Origin: Chitinophaga pinensis
GTDB lineage: Bacteria > Bacteroidota > Bacteroidia > Chitinophagales > Chitinophagaceae
Direction of reading: 5' to 3'
Assembly: GCA_902167325.1 (NCBI GenBank)
Contig: LR632930.1
Span: forward strand, 4,154,001-4,218,000
DNA: 64,000 bases
A program made the position numbers and the translations under genes. This document shows positions 1 through 8,296 of the stretch, one piece after another. The notes beneath the pieces are model-generated. The model was not told the DNA's origin. It did not search any database and worked only from the letters and a program-made list of their open reading frames with translations. Each line of letters starts with the position of its first letter. The first letter of the stretch is position 1.

Positions 1-233
1 GGCCTGCCTCCGGCCGCTATGTTACTCCGCTGCTGCTGCAAACCGCCGCGGAAAAGCTGCTGGCCCGGCAGGACGATGGCATGCCTGTAGTGCTGAAGCT
101 CGATATCGGGGAAGATGCACTGGAACTCAGCTCCACTGCCCCCGAACCATTCCTGAAGCGCCTGGCCCGCCTCATTCCCGGATACGGTGATTTCCGCAGC
201 TTTAAAACTCCCCTATATGGCGGGCCGGTATGA
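1..233 (+). CDS. C-terminal end of a LytS-like sensor kinase with a degenerate ATPase domain (partial)
   Basis: Open from the window edge (frame beginning at base 3) to a TGA at 231-233, about 76 residues. The stretch VTPLLLQTAAEKLL sits where LytS-family GHKL kinases have P-L-L-L-Q-P-L-V-E-N-A; here the catalytic Asn of the N box is replaced (E-K) and no Gly-rich G box follows before the stop. It is followed directly by an intact kinase and a LytTR regulator, and the stop overlaps the next start. I read it as the tail of a paralogous kinase that has lost ATP binding. Family assignment is by short motif resemblance only; the rest of the gene lies outside the window. Confidence 0.5.
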   Translation, partial: PASGRYVTPLLLQTAAEKLLARQDDGMPVVLKLDIGEDALELSSTAPEPFLKRLARLIPGYGDFRSFKTPLYGGPV

Positions 234-1311
234 TTTTATGCGGCGCCTCCGCGAATTTTTTGTGCTGTTACTGGTATGGATGGCTGTGATGTACGGCCTG
301 AGCATGCTGGGCATGACGCATACCTTTACAGCCCAAACCTACCGCAACCTCCACATCACCCGCGGCCTGTTCGGTTCCCTCAACTTCCTGCTGTTCTATA
401 CCGCAGTACGGCTGGTGTTCCCCCAATTCCTGGAATCCCGGAACTGGGTACGCCTCTTGCTGGGCGTGGTGCTGCTGATATGCTCCGCCTCCGCCGTGAA
501 ATACTTCGTGGCCAGTCACTTCTTCCGGGAAGATATGCTGCAGATGGGATACCGCGAAGGGGTTAAGCTGTACAAAACCTTTGGGCAGTACTTACGGTCA
601 GACGGCTGGTCAAACGCCCTTGTGCTTTGCGCCGCATTCGCTTATGTACTGTTTTTTGCTTGGCTGGAAGAGGATAAGCGCCGCAAACAGCTGGCCCTGC
701 AAAAGCAGGATTCCGAGCTGGCCATCCTCAAAATGCAGCTCAATGCGCATTTTCTCATGAACAGCCTGAACAGTATTTATAGTCTTGCCCTCGTGAAATC
801 ACCCCAGGTAGTGGATGCCGCCCATACACTGTCACAGATACTGGAATACATGACGGAGCAGCCGCCCGTGGCGGGTTACCGCACGCGCCTGTCTGACGAA
901 CTGCGGTACCTCGAAGATTTCATTGCCATGCAGCGGCTGCGCACCGGTTGCCCCGATTGCGTGCAGCTCCATGTTTCCGGCAATCCCGAAACGCATGAAA
1001 TTGCACCGCTCATGCTGGTACCTTTCGTGGAAAACGCTTTCAAACACGGCGTGGCCAACCGCCCCGCGCAACCCGTGCAAATAAAGGTGGCATGCAACGA
1101 ACGGGGAATGGATTTCTCCGTACATAATTTCAAGACGCGCAAACGGAAAGACCAGACCGGCGGCATCGGACTCATGAACGTACGGAAGCGGCTGGAACTG
1201 GTGTATCCCGGTCAGTACGAACTGACCATCCACGAAACCGAAGACGAATATTCAAGTAACCTGCAAATAAACTGGGACAATGGCCTTGCAATGCATAGTG
1301 GTGGACGATGA
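217..1311 (+). CDS. LytS-family membrane sensor histidine kinase
   Basis: About 364 residues with four hydrophobic segments in the first 140 residues and no obvious extracellular sensor domain. The His_kinase (PF06580-type) phosphoacceptor block is present as QLNAHFLMNSLNSI, followed by an HATPase with N box VENAFKHG and G box GGIGLMNVRKRL. It should autophosphorylate on the His and pass phosphate to the LytTR regulator whose start overlaps its last 32 bases. Start: ATG 217 overlaps the upstream stop, which suggests coupling; ATG 238 (MRRLREFF) is a good alternative, and an in-frame GTG at 187 is less likely. The signal sensed is unknown. Confidence 0.9.
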   Translation: MAGRYDFMRRLREFFVLLLVWMAVMYGLSMLGMTHTFTAQTYRNLHITRGLFGSLNFLLFYTAVRLVFPQFLESRNWVRLLLGVVLLICSASAVKYFVASHFFREDMLQMGYREGVKLYKTFGQYLRSDGWSNALVLCAAFAYVLFFAWLEEDKRRKQLALQKQDSELAILKMQLNAHFLMNSLNSIYSLALVKSPQVVDAAHTLSQILEYMTEQPPVAGYRTRLSDELRYLEDFIAMQRLRTGCPDCVQLHVSGNPETHEIAPLMLVPFVENAFKHGVANRPAQPVQIKVACNERGMDFSVHNFKTRKRKDQTGGIGLMNVRKRLELVYPGQYELTIHETEDEYSSNLQINWDNGLAMHSGGR

Positions 1312-1975
1312 GCCGCTCGCCGTACAGGTGATCACCGAATTTATACGGAAAATGCCCGAGCTTTCTCTCGCCGGCACTTTCAACAATCCGATAGAAGCCC
1401 TGACTTTCCTGCGCCGGGAGCCGGGTGTTAAACTCGTGTTCCTCGACATACAGATGCCGGAGCTTTCCGGCATAGAGTTCATGCAATTGCGGCAGGCCGA
1501 TGTGGATGTGATCGTTGTATCTGCCTATGATGAATATGCACTGGAAGGCTTCCAGTACGATGCAGTGGATTACCTGCTCAAACCCGTACCGTTCGACCGT
1601 TTCGTGAAAGCCGTACAGAAAGTAACCGGCAGGCAGGCACAGCAGCCTGTTGTGCCCCCACAGCCTGATTTCATCTTTATCCGCACCGATAAGCGCATCA
1701 TCCGCCTCAATTTCAGTGAGATACTTTTCGTGGAAGCGCTCCGCAATTACGTGGCTATTCAAACTACCAGCCAGAAGATCCTCACGCTCCAGAACCTCCG
1801 CAGTTTCGAAGAAGCCCTGCCGCCAAAGCAGTTCATCCGCGTACACAAATCCTTCATTGTAGCCATGAACAAGATCGACAGTGTGGAGAAGCAACGCATT
1901 TTCATGGGCACGCATATGGTACCCGTGGGCGATACGTATGTAAAACAGTTTTACGAAGCCATGCGCATGAGCTGA
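1280..1975 (+). CDS. LytTR-family response regulator
   Basis: 231 residues. An N-terminal receiver domain carries the acidic pair VDDEP near residue 9 and the phosphoacceptor Asp in VFLDIQMPELSG; the conserved Lys is in YLLKPV. After a Pro/Gln-rich linker (about 118-130) comes a LytTR DNA-binding domain with the typical signature ILFVEALRNYVAI and FIRVHKSFIVAMNKI. The start lies inside the kinase gene, so the pair is translationally coupled. LytTR proteins bind direct repeats in promoters; the target is not evident, but the efflux pump gene starts 43 bases downstream on the same strand and could be co-transcribed. Confidence 0.93.
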   Translation: MALQCIVVDDEPLAVQVITEFIRKMPELSLAGTFNNPIEALTFLRREPGVKLVFLDIQMPELSGIEFMQLRQADVDVIVVSAYDEYALEGFQYDAVDYLLKPVPFDRFVKAVQKVTGRQAQQPVVPPQPDFIFIRTDKRIIRLNFSEILFVEALRNYVAIQTTSQKILTLQNLRSFEEALPPKQFIRVHKSFIVAMNKIDSVEKQRIFMGTHMVPVGDTYVKQFYEAMRMS

Positions 1976-2018
1976 CGCCTGCGGAACATTTCCCGCCTTC
2001 GCCTGTTAATATGGGACG

Positions 2019-3572
2019 ATGGCAACTTTCCCCCTTTCTTCCAGATCCGGTAAACATGTGATGGCCGCCACCATCCTCGCTTCCTCCATGGCTTTCATTG
2101 ATGGTACGGCACTGAATGTAGTGCTGCCGTCTTTACAGGAACAACTGCATGCCACCGCAGCCGGACTGTTCTGGGTACTGAATGCCTACCTGCTGATGCT
2201 GGCCGCATTGATACTGGTTGGCGGCGCGCTGGGCGACAGGCTGGGCCGCAAGCGGGTTTTCATGGCCGGCATCCTCGTTTTTATTGCCGGATCAGCGGCC
2301 TGCGGAGTAGCAGGTACAGTAGAACAACTGGTCATTTTCCGCGCCATACAGGGCGGTGGCGGAGCGCTGATGATCCCGGGGAGCCTCGCACTGCTGTCGT
2401 CTTCCATCCACGAAAAAGAGCAGGGCAAAGCCATCGGCACCTGGTCTGCCGCCACCACATTCGTTACCATGGGCGGCCCCGTATTGGGCGGTGCACTGGC
2501 AGATGCGGGCCTGTGGCGTTACATCTTCTTCATCAATATTCCACTGGGTTTAGTCTCGCTCCTCATACTTCGTAAACATGTACCTGAACAGCGCGATGAA
2601 GCCGCCACGGGAAGCATTGATTACATGGGCGGGATACTCACCGCAGCCGGACTGGCACTCGTTACCTTCGGGTTTCTGCGGATGCCTGAAATCGGGTTCG
2701 CACACTGGCAATCCGCAGGCACTTTAGCGGCAGGGGTATTGCTGCTGGGGTTGTTTATTGTGGTGGAGCAGCGCGCCGCAAACCCCATGCTGCCGCTGCA
2801 TTTGTTCCGTAACCGTACTTTCTCCGGAGCCAATCTCCTCACATTCTTCCTGTATGCCGCACTGGGAACAGGCATGCTGTTCCTTTCATTGAATATGGTG
2901 CAGATACAGGGGTATAGCCAGTTGCAATCCGGACTAACCTTTCTGCCATTTACGGTACTGATGATATTGCTGGCACGCCCGGCGGGCAGCTGGGCCGATA
3001 AAACAGGGGCTAAGCCTTTCCTCGTGGTCGGCCCGCTACTGGCAGGTACGGGCTTGCTGTTGCTGTCGATGGTAGGAGAAACGAAAGGCCCATCTGCTTA
3101 CTGGACCACCTTTTTCCCCGGCATCGTGGTATTGGGACTGGGCATGTCGCTTACGGTGGCGCCGCTTACGGCAACAGTGATGCGTTCGCTGAGTACACAG
3201 CTGTCTGGCACGGCATCTGGCGTCAATAATGCGGTTACAAGGATTGCGAGTGTATTTGCCACGGCTATATTCGGCGCGCTGGCGGTAATGCTGTTTGCAG
3301 GAGATGTAAAAAGCGGATTAAAAGAGATGACGCTCACGGAGGCGCAACAAGCTGGCATCGTTTCAGAAACCGTTAACCTCGGTAATGCCCGCCCGCCGGA
3401 TGATCTGCCTGCCGGAAGCGTGCCGGCCGTTCAATCCCTGTACAAAGAAGGCTTTACGGCAGCATATTCCAACATCCTGCTGATAGCGGCTGTATTGGGC
3501 TGGTTATCGGGTTTAATGGCATGGTGGCTGATCCCGGGCAGCCGGAAATTGCCACATCAGGAACGGGAGTAA
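2019..3572 (+). CDS. DHA2-family MFS drug efflux transporter (EmrB/QacA type)
   Basis: 517 residues with about 14 hydrophobic helices, the length and topology of the DHA2 subfamily of proton-driven drug exporters. Motif A appears as GGALGDRLGRKRVF in the loop between helices 2 and 3, motif D1-like sequence SSMAFIDGTALNVVLPSL is in helix 1, and motif C-like GGPVLGGALAD is in helix 5. No membrane-fusion partner or outer-membrane channel gene is adjacent. It probably exports lipophilic compounds across the inner membrane; substrate cannot be told. Its 3' end overlaps the convergent isoprenoid-synthase-like gene by 16 bases, so there is no room for a separate terminator. Confidence 0.9.
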   Translation: MATFPLSSRSGKHVMAATILASSMAFIDGTALNVVLPSLQEQLHATAAGLFWVLNAYLLMLAALILVGGALGDRLGRKRVFMAGILVFIAGSAACGVAGTVEQLVIFRAIQGGGGALMIPGSLALLSSSIHEKEQGKAIGTWSAATTFVTMGGPVLGGALADAGLWRYIFFINIPLGLVSLLILRKHVPEQRDEAATGSIDYMGGILTAAGLALVTFGFLRMPEIGFAHWQSAGTLAAGVLLLGLFIVVEQRAANPMLPLHLFRNRTFSGANLLTFFLYAALGTGMLFLSLNMVQIQGYSQLQSGLTFLPFTVLMILLARPAGSWADKTGAKPFLVVGPLLAGTGLLLLSMVGETKGPSAYWTTFFPGIVVLGLGMSLTVAPLTATVMRSLSTQLSGTASGVNNAVTRIASVFATAIFGALAVMLFAGDVKSGLKEMTLTEAQQAGIVSETVNLGNARPPDDLPAGSVPAVQSLYKEGFTAAYSNILLIAAVLGWLSGLMAWWLIPGSRKLPHQERE

Positions 3573-4618
3573 GCTGCAGCAGCGGCCTCTCTTTTCAACG
3601 CTACTTCCACCGGGCCATCGAAATGTGTCAGGTTTGCGAATTCATGGGTTTTCTTCGCCAAGGCCCATTTGCGGGACATGCTGTCCATATCACATACGAG
3701 CCTTTTTCTTCCCAGCAAAGCCAGTTCCGTTACATTTTGCACGCCCCTTGCTTCCTGACGGAGGTTCCTGAGCGCTATGGCTCCCATGGCATGCAGTGCA
3801 TGCATGGTGAGGGCATATTTCTTACGGTGGGCGGCCGGGAAAGGCAAACGCGCCAAGGCCTGATTAAAGCGTGCGCTTTCTGCGGAGAACCTGCGTTCCA
3901 GGCGGCCATATCGGCGGTAGAGTATGGGGATGGTGAAGACGCCCGAGCGGATATCTTTCCAGACATCGAACACATCGTTGGTGAGCTGCATCAATCCGGC
4001 CATGGGAAAGGCCATGGCAGTTTCTGAAGGGGAGGGGTACCGGTCGAACGCCGTGTAAAACAGCAGCACCGAATGATAGCTTTTATGATAAGTAATGCGG
4101 AATAATTCCGCTTCCCCGATGCCTCCGCTTTGTTGCCTGCGCGAAACTTCCTGCCAGTAACACACATCGTTGAAATGTGCCATTACTTTATCCGGATCAA
4201 GGGTACAATCCAGCAGTCGGAGGTAAGCGGCTTTAAGTAATGCTTCTCCTGCATGTTGGGGGATGTACTCCTGCGGTGTGTGGGTGAGCTGGCGGATGAG
4301 GGCAACTTCGGCATTACGTGCATCGAACAGGTCTTCGTACAATGGACTGATGATACTCAGTAACAGGAGCCTTTTTTCTTCCGCATCAGTAAGCTCCCGG
4401 CCCTGCAATCCGGCTAATCCGCCACATACAGCATAATTGGCCAGCTGCCAGCATCTGAACATCCTTTCGAAAGTTTCGGGGGAGGGTGCTGCTGTGCTGA
4501 GGCTTGCCTGCATTTGCTGCAGTCTGCATCGGGCGTCACGTTCTTCACGGCGCATCCGGAAGAATAAGCGGGTTAGGTGAAAGGTAGTTTCCGCCAGGTT
4601 TACTTGCTGATTTGGCAT
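3557..4618 (-). CDS. Class I isoprenoid-synthase-fold protein, function unknown
   Basis: 353 residues, nearly all alpha-helical in character. Two motifs spaced like those of class I prenyltransferases and terpene synthases are visible: E-D-L-F-D at about 95-99 (a DDxxD-like metal motif with Glu in first place) and N-D-V-F-D-V-W-K-D at about 214-222 (NSE-like). The following GVFTIPILY resembles the K-G-x-x-T-x-P region of polyprenyl synthases. These would bind Mg-diphosphate of an isoprenoid substrate. There are no neighbouring isoprenoid genes, so the substrate and product are unknown; Bacteroidota genomes carry similar proteins described only as class 1 isoprenoid biosynthesis enzymes. Confidence 0.6.
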   Translation of the reverse strand: MPNQQVNLAETTFHLTRLFFRMRREERDARCRLQQMQASLSTAAPSPETFERMFRCWQLANYAVCGGLAGLQGRELTDAEEKRLLLLSIISPLYEDLFDARNAEVALIRQLTHTPQEYIPQHAGEALLKAAYLRLLDCTLDPDKVMAHFNDVCYWQEVSRRQQSGGIGEAELFRITYHKSYHSVLLFYTAFDRYPSPSETAMAFPMAGLMQLTNDVFDVWKDIRSGVFTIPILYRRYGRLERRFSAESARFNQALARLPFPAAHRKKYALTMHALHAMGAIALRNLRQEARGVQNVTELALLGRKRLVCDMDSMSRKWALAKKTHEFANLTHFDGPVEVALKREAAAAAYSRS

Positions 4619-4843
4619 AACGGTCAGGGATATAGGGATTTCGTCCCCTAATATAAGGTTTTCCCGTTATTTGTAAGCAGCAAATATTCGGCGTACTGGT
4701 TTTGCCCGGCTAAAAGGGGTATTACAACGAGCTTTACAAATATTCACATCTATAAACATTATATTCTATCCTGATTCACACTTTTCAGCGATTATGATCT
4801 GGAGGAATCAGCGTTGGAAAAATCCGGTTTCAGGGTTTTGCAA

Positions 4844-4956
4844 AACCTACTGACATCCTACTGCCATCCTTCAGTGATCCTTCAGTCACGTCCAGCCAAA
4901 TCAAGGGTTTGATGAAGGTTGGATGAAGGATCACTGAAGGATCACTGAAGGATGGC
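4844..4956. repeat. Hairpin repeat built from 11-bp units (locus 1)
   Basis: The left arm reads as consecutive 11-mers AACCTACTGAC, ATCCTACTGCC, ATCCTTCAGTG, ATCCTTCAGTC (4844-4887). The right arm (4921-4956) is GGATGAAGGAT plus two CACTGAAGGAT units. Bases 4863-4886 and 4933-4956 are perfect reverse complements over 24 bp. The loop is about 46 bases. The leader CCTACTGAC followed by ATCCT (4846-4859) is repeated exactly at 53053-53066. See findings. Confidence 0.85.
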
Positions 4957-5167
4957 TGAACAAGTGCCGGTAATTTTCCGGAGACAGAGCCGGCTTTTAT
5001 CTTACCTTTTTTAAGCATTTAACAACCCGCCCCAACCCTTTCTCAGGCATTGCCTTACCCTTACTCCAATTTGTCTAATCATCGAAATTTGAGCCTCTGT
5101 TTCGCTTTAAGAATAGCGGCCTGAAACAGGAATTGCGATGCTGAATATTTTGGGGGAAACACCAAAT

Positions 5168-5203
5168 AAAAGCACCACCTCACAACCGGAGATGGCGCTT
5201 TTT
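5168..5203 (-). terminator. Imperfect terminator hairpin after the serine hydrolase gene
   Basis: AAAAGCACCACCTC pairs with GAGATGGCGCTTTT with small internal mismatches. On the minus strand it lies about 26 bases past the stop codon of the serine hydrolase gene and ends in a T-rich tract. Confidence 0.55.
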
Positions 5204-5228
5204 CGATAAACAGGAGGGTATCCGGCCG

Positions 5229-6365
5229 TTATTTTTCCCAGGAATTGTTATACGCAAGGGCCACAATATCGTAAACCTTCCGCCAGCCATCTCCGATGGA
5301 ATTGATGCCAACGGCCAGCTCTACTTTTGCAGGGAGGCGGATGATCAGCGTCTGTATGCCCACATCTCCGGCATTCACACCGTCGATCTTATTACGGTCT
5401 ACCATCAGCGCACCATCATGACCATACGCCATGCCGCCGTTAACAGGGAATACGCCTATCCAGCCAAGTTTGTTGTTATCCATCAGCTCGCGCTCTGCCG
5501 GGGAAAGGATGTTGTTGGTATGTGTGAGATAAGTGATCACACGAGACATTTCCATGGTAGTAAGCACCCATCCGCCGCCACCGCATTTTTCGGTCCAGTC
5601 GCCGAAATCGTTACCGATCAGGCGCTCGGGAGCCTCGGTCATCATCATGAACATTTTACCCGTTACCGGTGCGCAGCCTCTGGTAGGGATACCTGCTTTC
5701 GACAGTACATGGAAGTTAACGAGGCGGATATATTCCTGACTCATCCATTTCCGGAAATCAGCAGGCGCCATATGTAATTCCTTTGAACGGAATGCGGCGG
5801 AATCATGCAGCTTGGGAAGTATGGCGCGGAACAGCGCAAAGTTGATGTTGGAATACTTCATGGATTTAGGTGCGGAAATGGTGGTTGACACGGTGTTCAT
5901 GAGTGATTCCCATTCGGTTTTATCGCCCCGGATACCGGAGGTATGCGTCATCAGCTCTTTGAAGGTAAGTTTGCGGATGGTATCATGCACTTTCCAGGAA
6001 GCGGGGAGCCATGGTCCGATCTTTGAATCGATGGTTACATCTTTCTGCAGCATGTACTGCACCACCGTAGCAGCAGTCAGGGTTTTGGTTACACTGGCGA
6101 TGTTGGTGAAGGCATTCAGGTCAGACTTCACGCCATCTACCGTACCAATACCATACACGGCAGTATCTGCTACCTGTCCGTTTTGCGTGATCACAAACTG
6201 GTAACCACGCGCACCGCTCAATGCTTTCTGCAGATTTTGTTTGAAGAGGGAGGTGCTGAATTTTTTGTCGTTCGACTGAATAGGCAGGTCGTCTTTTTTA
6301 CAGGCGTGAAGCCCGGCAATAGCGGCCAGCATTAGGAGTGTGAGGGGTTTTGCAATGTGTTTCAT
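5229..6365 (-). CDS. Serine hydrolase of the beta-lactamase/class C family, lipoprotein
   Basis: 378 residues. A lipoprotein signal ends at Cys22 (IAGLHAC-KKDD). The beta-lactamase fold (PF00144) has the nucleophile motif S91-V-T-K94, the second motif Y171-S-N and a third motif of the H-x-G form in YGHDGALM, as in D-aminopeptidases and class C esterases. It should sit in the periplasm or on the outer membrane and hydrolyse an ester, amide or peptidoglycan-type substrate; which one cannot be told. It is a single gene, with its own terminator and no obvious partner. A true beta-lactamase activity is possible but not indicated. Confidence 0.88.
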   Translation of the reverse strand: MKHIAKPLTLLMLAAIAGLHACKKDDLPIQSNDKKFSTSLFKQNLQKALSGARGYQFVITQNGQVADTAVYGIGTVDGVKSDLNAFTNIASVTKTLTAATVVQYMLQKDVTIDSKIGPWLPASWKVHDTIRKLTFKELMTHTSGIRGDKTEWESLMNTVSTTISAPKSMKYSNINFALFRAILPKLHDSAAFRSKELHMAPADFRKWMSQEYIRLVNFHVLSKAGIPTRGCAPVTGKMFMMMTEAPERLIGNDFGDWTEKCGGGGWVLTTMEMSRVITYLTHTNNILSPAERELMDNNKLGWIGVFPVNGGMAYGHDGALMVDRNKIDGVNAGDVGIQTLIIRLPAKVELAVGINSIGDGWRKVYDIVALAYNNSWEK

Positions 6366-6482
6366 TTTTGAGGTTTTATAGTGATGGCACCAAAGGTAAT
6401 ATCACACCTCTCCGGTATACCGGCTGTTTCATGAAACAAGGCTATGGATTAACAGAAACAACAACCGGTTTCACCGGACATG

Positions 6483-6511
6483 AAAAAAGCGCCGGTGAAT
6501 TAACCGGCGCT
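6483..6511 (-). terminator. Intrinsic terminator after the VOC gene
   Basis: AGCGCCGGT (6488-6496) pairs perfectly with ACCGGCGCT (6503-6511) across a six-base loop; on the minus strand it is followed by six T residues. It lies 20 bases past the stop of the VOC gene. Confidence 0.85.
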
Positions 6512-6530
6512 GCTATGATAAAGGAGGTGC

Positions 6531-6968
6531 TCAGGGTTTGATCTGCTCAAAGATATCGAGGTAGTGCTGGTTATACATGATACCCAGTACGTTCCCGAAA
6601 GGGTCCACTACGGATGCCGTTACGAAAGTATTCTTTCCGCCGCTGTGGTCAGTTACAGGCTGGTAAGGTGTTGCGCCGAGGGCAAGGATACGGTCGAGCG
6701 TACCCTGCAGATCGTCTACATGCCAGTACAGCACTGCACCACCCGGCCCGGGCTGCGCCAGCTGAGGCTGAAACTTACGGCTGATGATGCCCACTTCATG
6801 TTTGTAATCGCCTACACGGTATTCTATATATGCGGGCGTATCCGCATTGGGCATCTGAAAGTAGGGTTCTATCCCGAATACTTCGTTATACCAGTGGCGT
6901 GCAGCAATTACATCATCAGCCCAGTAGCTTATGTTGGCCATACCACGGAGAGAAAGGGAAGGTTTCAT
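6531..6968 (-). CDS. VOC-superfamily (glyoxalase/bleomycin-resistance-like) protein
   Basis: 145 residues from the ATG at 6968 (MKPSLSLRGMANI); the frame is open further upstream but that part lacks family similarity and would fill the divergent promoter region. The sequence ISYWADDVIAARHWYNEVFG is typical of the first beta-alpha-beta module and HVDDLQGTLDRILALG followed by SVVDPFGNVLGIM of the second. Such proteins bind a metal or small hydrophobic ligand and include dioxygenases, glyoxalases and resistance proteins. It diverges from a DinB-family gene 130 bases away. The exact substrate cannot be inferred. Confidence 0.88.
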   Translation of the reverse strand: MKPSLSLRGMANISYWADDVIAARHWYNEVFGIEPYFQMPNADTPAYIEYRVGDYKHEVGIISRKFQPQLAQPGPGGAVLYWHVDDLQGTLDRILALGATPYQPVTDHSGGKNTFVTASVVDPFGNVLGIMYNQHYLDIFEQIKP

Positions 6969-7071
6969 ATAGATAAGTTTTTTTGTGTTTGATAGGGTAA
7001 AGGTATTGGCAGGGTTTGACAACAGTATGTCAGCAGTGACCAACCGCATTCAAAATAAAGCTATTTTCTCA

Positions 7072-7090
7072 GTTAGGATTAATTGCTAAC
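7072..7090. promoter_or_regulatory. 19-bp imperfect palindrome before the DinB-family gene
   Basis: GTTAG and CTAAC arms flank a 9-base AT-rich centre containing ATTAAT, ending 8 bases before the ATG at 7099. Its place between two divergent genes suits an operator; no regulator is adjacent, so this is only a candidate. Confidence 0.3.
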
Positions 7091-7098
7091 TTAATAGA

Positions 7099-7575
7099 AT
7101 GACCCTCAACCAACAGATCGCCCAACACTTTCGCAGCGTGCATTCCGGTGGTAACTGGACGGCCGTTAACCTGAAAAATATGCTTGCCGATGTTTCCCTG
7201 CAGGAAGCTACCACTCCGGTAAAAGACCTCAACACCATTGCCGTACTGGTGTTTCATATCAACTATTATGTAAGTGCCGTTTTGAAAGTACTGCAGGGTT
7301 CCCCGCTGCAGGCGGGCGATCAATTCAGCTTCGACCTGCCGCACATTGCTACTGAACAGGAATGGCAGGCACTGATCAGCAAAGCCCTCAGCGAAGCGGA
7401 AGAATTTGCCACAAATATTGAGCAACTGCCTGAAGAGCGATGGATGGAAGTATTTACGGATGAAAAATATGGCAATTACTACCGTAACATTCACGGCATT
7501 ATTGAGCATACCCATTACCACCTCGGACAGATCGTACTCATCAAAAAGCTATTGCGCAATACCCCTGATAAATGA
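7099..7575 (+). CDS. DinB-family (DUF1572-like) putative metal-dependent protein
   Basis: 158 residues, a four-helix DinB/YfiT-like protein. His residues expected to bind the metal are in LVFHINYYVSAVL (near residue 53) and in the C-terminal helix IEHTHYHLGQIVLIKK. The N-terminal GGNWTAVNLKNMLADV is the usual start of this subfamily. Members act as metal-dependent thiol transferases or have no known function. It is a lone gene, divergent from the VOC gene, so the two may share a stress-related promoter region. Confidence 0.85.
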   Translation: MTLNQQIAQHFRSVHSGGNWTAVNLKNMLADVSLQEATTPVKDLNTIAVLVFHINYYVSAVLKVLQGSPLQAGDQFSFDLPHIATEQEWQALISKALSEAEEFATNIEQLPEERWMEVFTDEKYGNYYRNIHGIIEHTHYHLGQIVLIKKLLRNTPDK

Positions 7576-7667
7576 CGAGCCGCACAGGCCACAAGGTGCC
7601 CGCACGGCTCTCATCGCAGGATTGTGCATCATCTGGTTCATTTCCTGCTTATTTTAAGTACCCCAAA

Positions 7668-8243
7668 TCATTGCGCCATGGCATACACGAAGATGGCATT
7701 TTCACGGGCGGTATCGCGTTCGTCATAGGTATAGAGATACTTTCTATTTTCCAGCACTTTGATTTCCCAACGGTATTTAACAGGCTTCAGATCATCACCG
7801 GCAGCTGCGCGTTTAGTGGTGCCGTTGCCGGTTGAGCATTTATCTTTCACCGTTTTAAACTCGCCTTTAACGGGGTAGAAGGTGAACAGATCGCCTTCAA
7901 ACACCACAGTACCTTCCAGCCGGGTGTAATGCTCCGTTACACAGCTTCCGTAAGTACGCAGGCCCAGGTATTGGAAGAATAACATACGGCCTTTGCCGTC
8001 TTTCTCCGTAAACTGATATTCGCGGCCCGCTTCATAGTCGTTGCCAAGTTTATGCCCGTCGCGGTCGAAGTAGGAGATGGCAGACAGGGTTCCACTGAAC
8101 CATAACTTACCGTTTACTTCCGCGGGTACGCGGCCCGATGGCACGTTGGCGTAGGGGTCCTGTTCCGGTGCATCGTCTTTCTTTTTGCAGTTCTGAAAGC
8201 TGAGAGAAGCCAGGAAGCCCAGTAACAGCATGGTCTTTTTCAT
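7668..8243 (-). CDS. Lipoprotein of unknown function (DUF6252-like)
   Basis: 191 residues from ATG 8243 (MKKTMLLLGFLASLSFQNC-KKKDD), a clear lipoprotein signal with lipid-accepting Cys about residue 18; an extension of the frame upstream lacks signal features. The mature part begins with NGKLWFSGTLSAISYF and is beta-rich, like the small Bacteroidota lipoproteins of the DUF6252 type. A pair of Cys (SCVTEH and DKCSTG) may form a disulfide. It follows the next gene in the same direction with a 53-base gap, so the two are probably co-transcribed. Function unknown; the family assignment is tentative. Confidence 0.7.
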   Translation of the reverse strand: MKKTMLLLGFLASLSFQNCKKKDDAPEQDPYANVPSGRVPAEVNGKLWFSGTLSAISYFDRDGHKLGNDYEAGREYQFTEKDGKGRMLFFQYLGLRTYGSCVTEHYTRLEGTVVFEGDLFTFYPVKGEFKTVKDKCSTGNGTTKRAAAGDDLKPVKYRWEIKVLENRKYLYTYDERDTARENAIFVYAMAQ

Positions 8244-8296
8244 GTTGAAGGGTTTATGAATTAAATAGATGCAGTTGTTCCGCATACAACAAATCA

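Larger units (their letters stand above)
4619..5228. other. 610-base gene-free interval holding a hairpin repeat
   Basis: No convincing coding sequence. It separates two minus-strand genes. It holds the 11-bp-pitched hairpin repeat at about 4844-4956 and an imperfect terminator hairpin next to the serine hydrolase gene. The part from 4619 to about 4840 is AT-richer and should contain the promoter of the isoprenoid-synthase-like gene, but I could not pick a clear -7/-33 pair. Confidence 0.7.

Noticed and set aside
4830..5018. 62-codon frame across the hairpin repeat
   Set aside because: The sequence is produced by the inverted repeat itself and has no coding character.
7576..7667. GAGCCG/CGGCTC hairpin as terminator of the DinB gene
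   Set aside because: Six-bp stem with a 22-base loop and no T tract; too weak to call.
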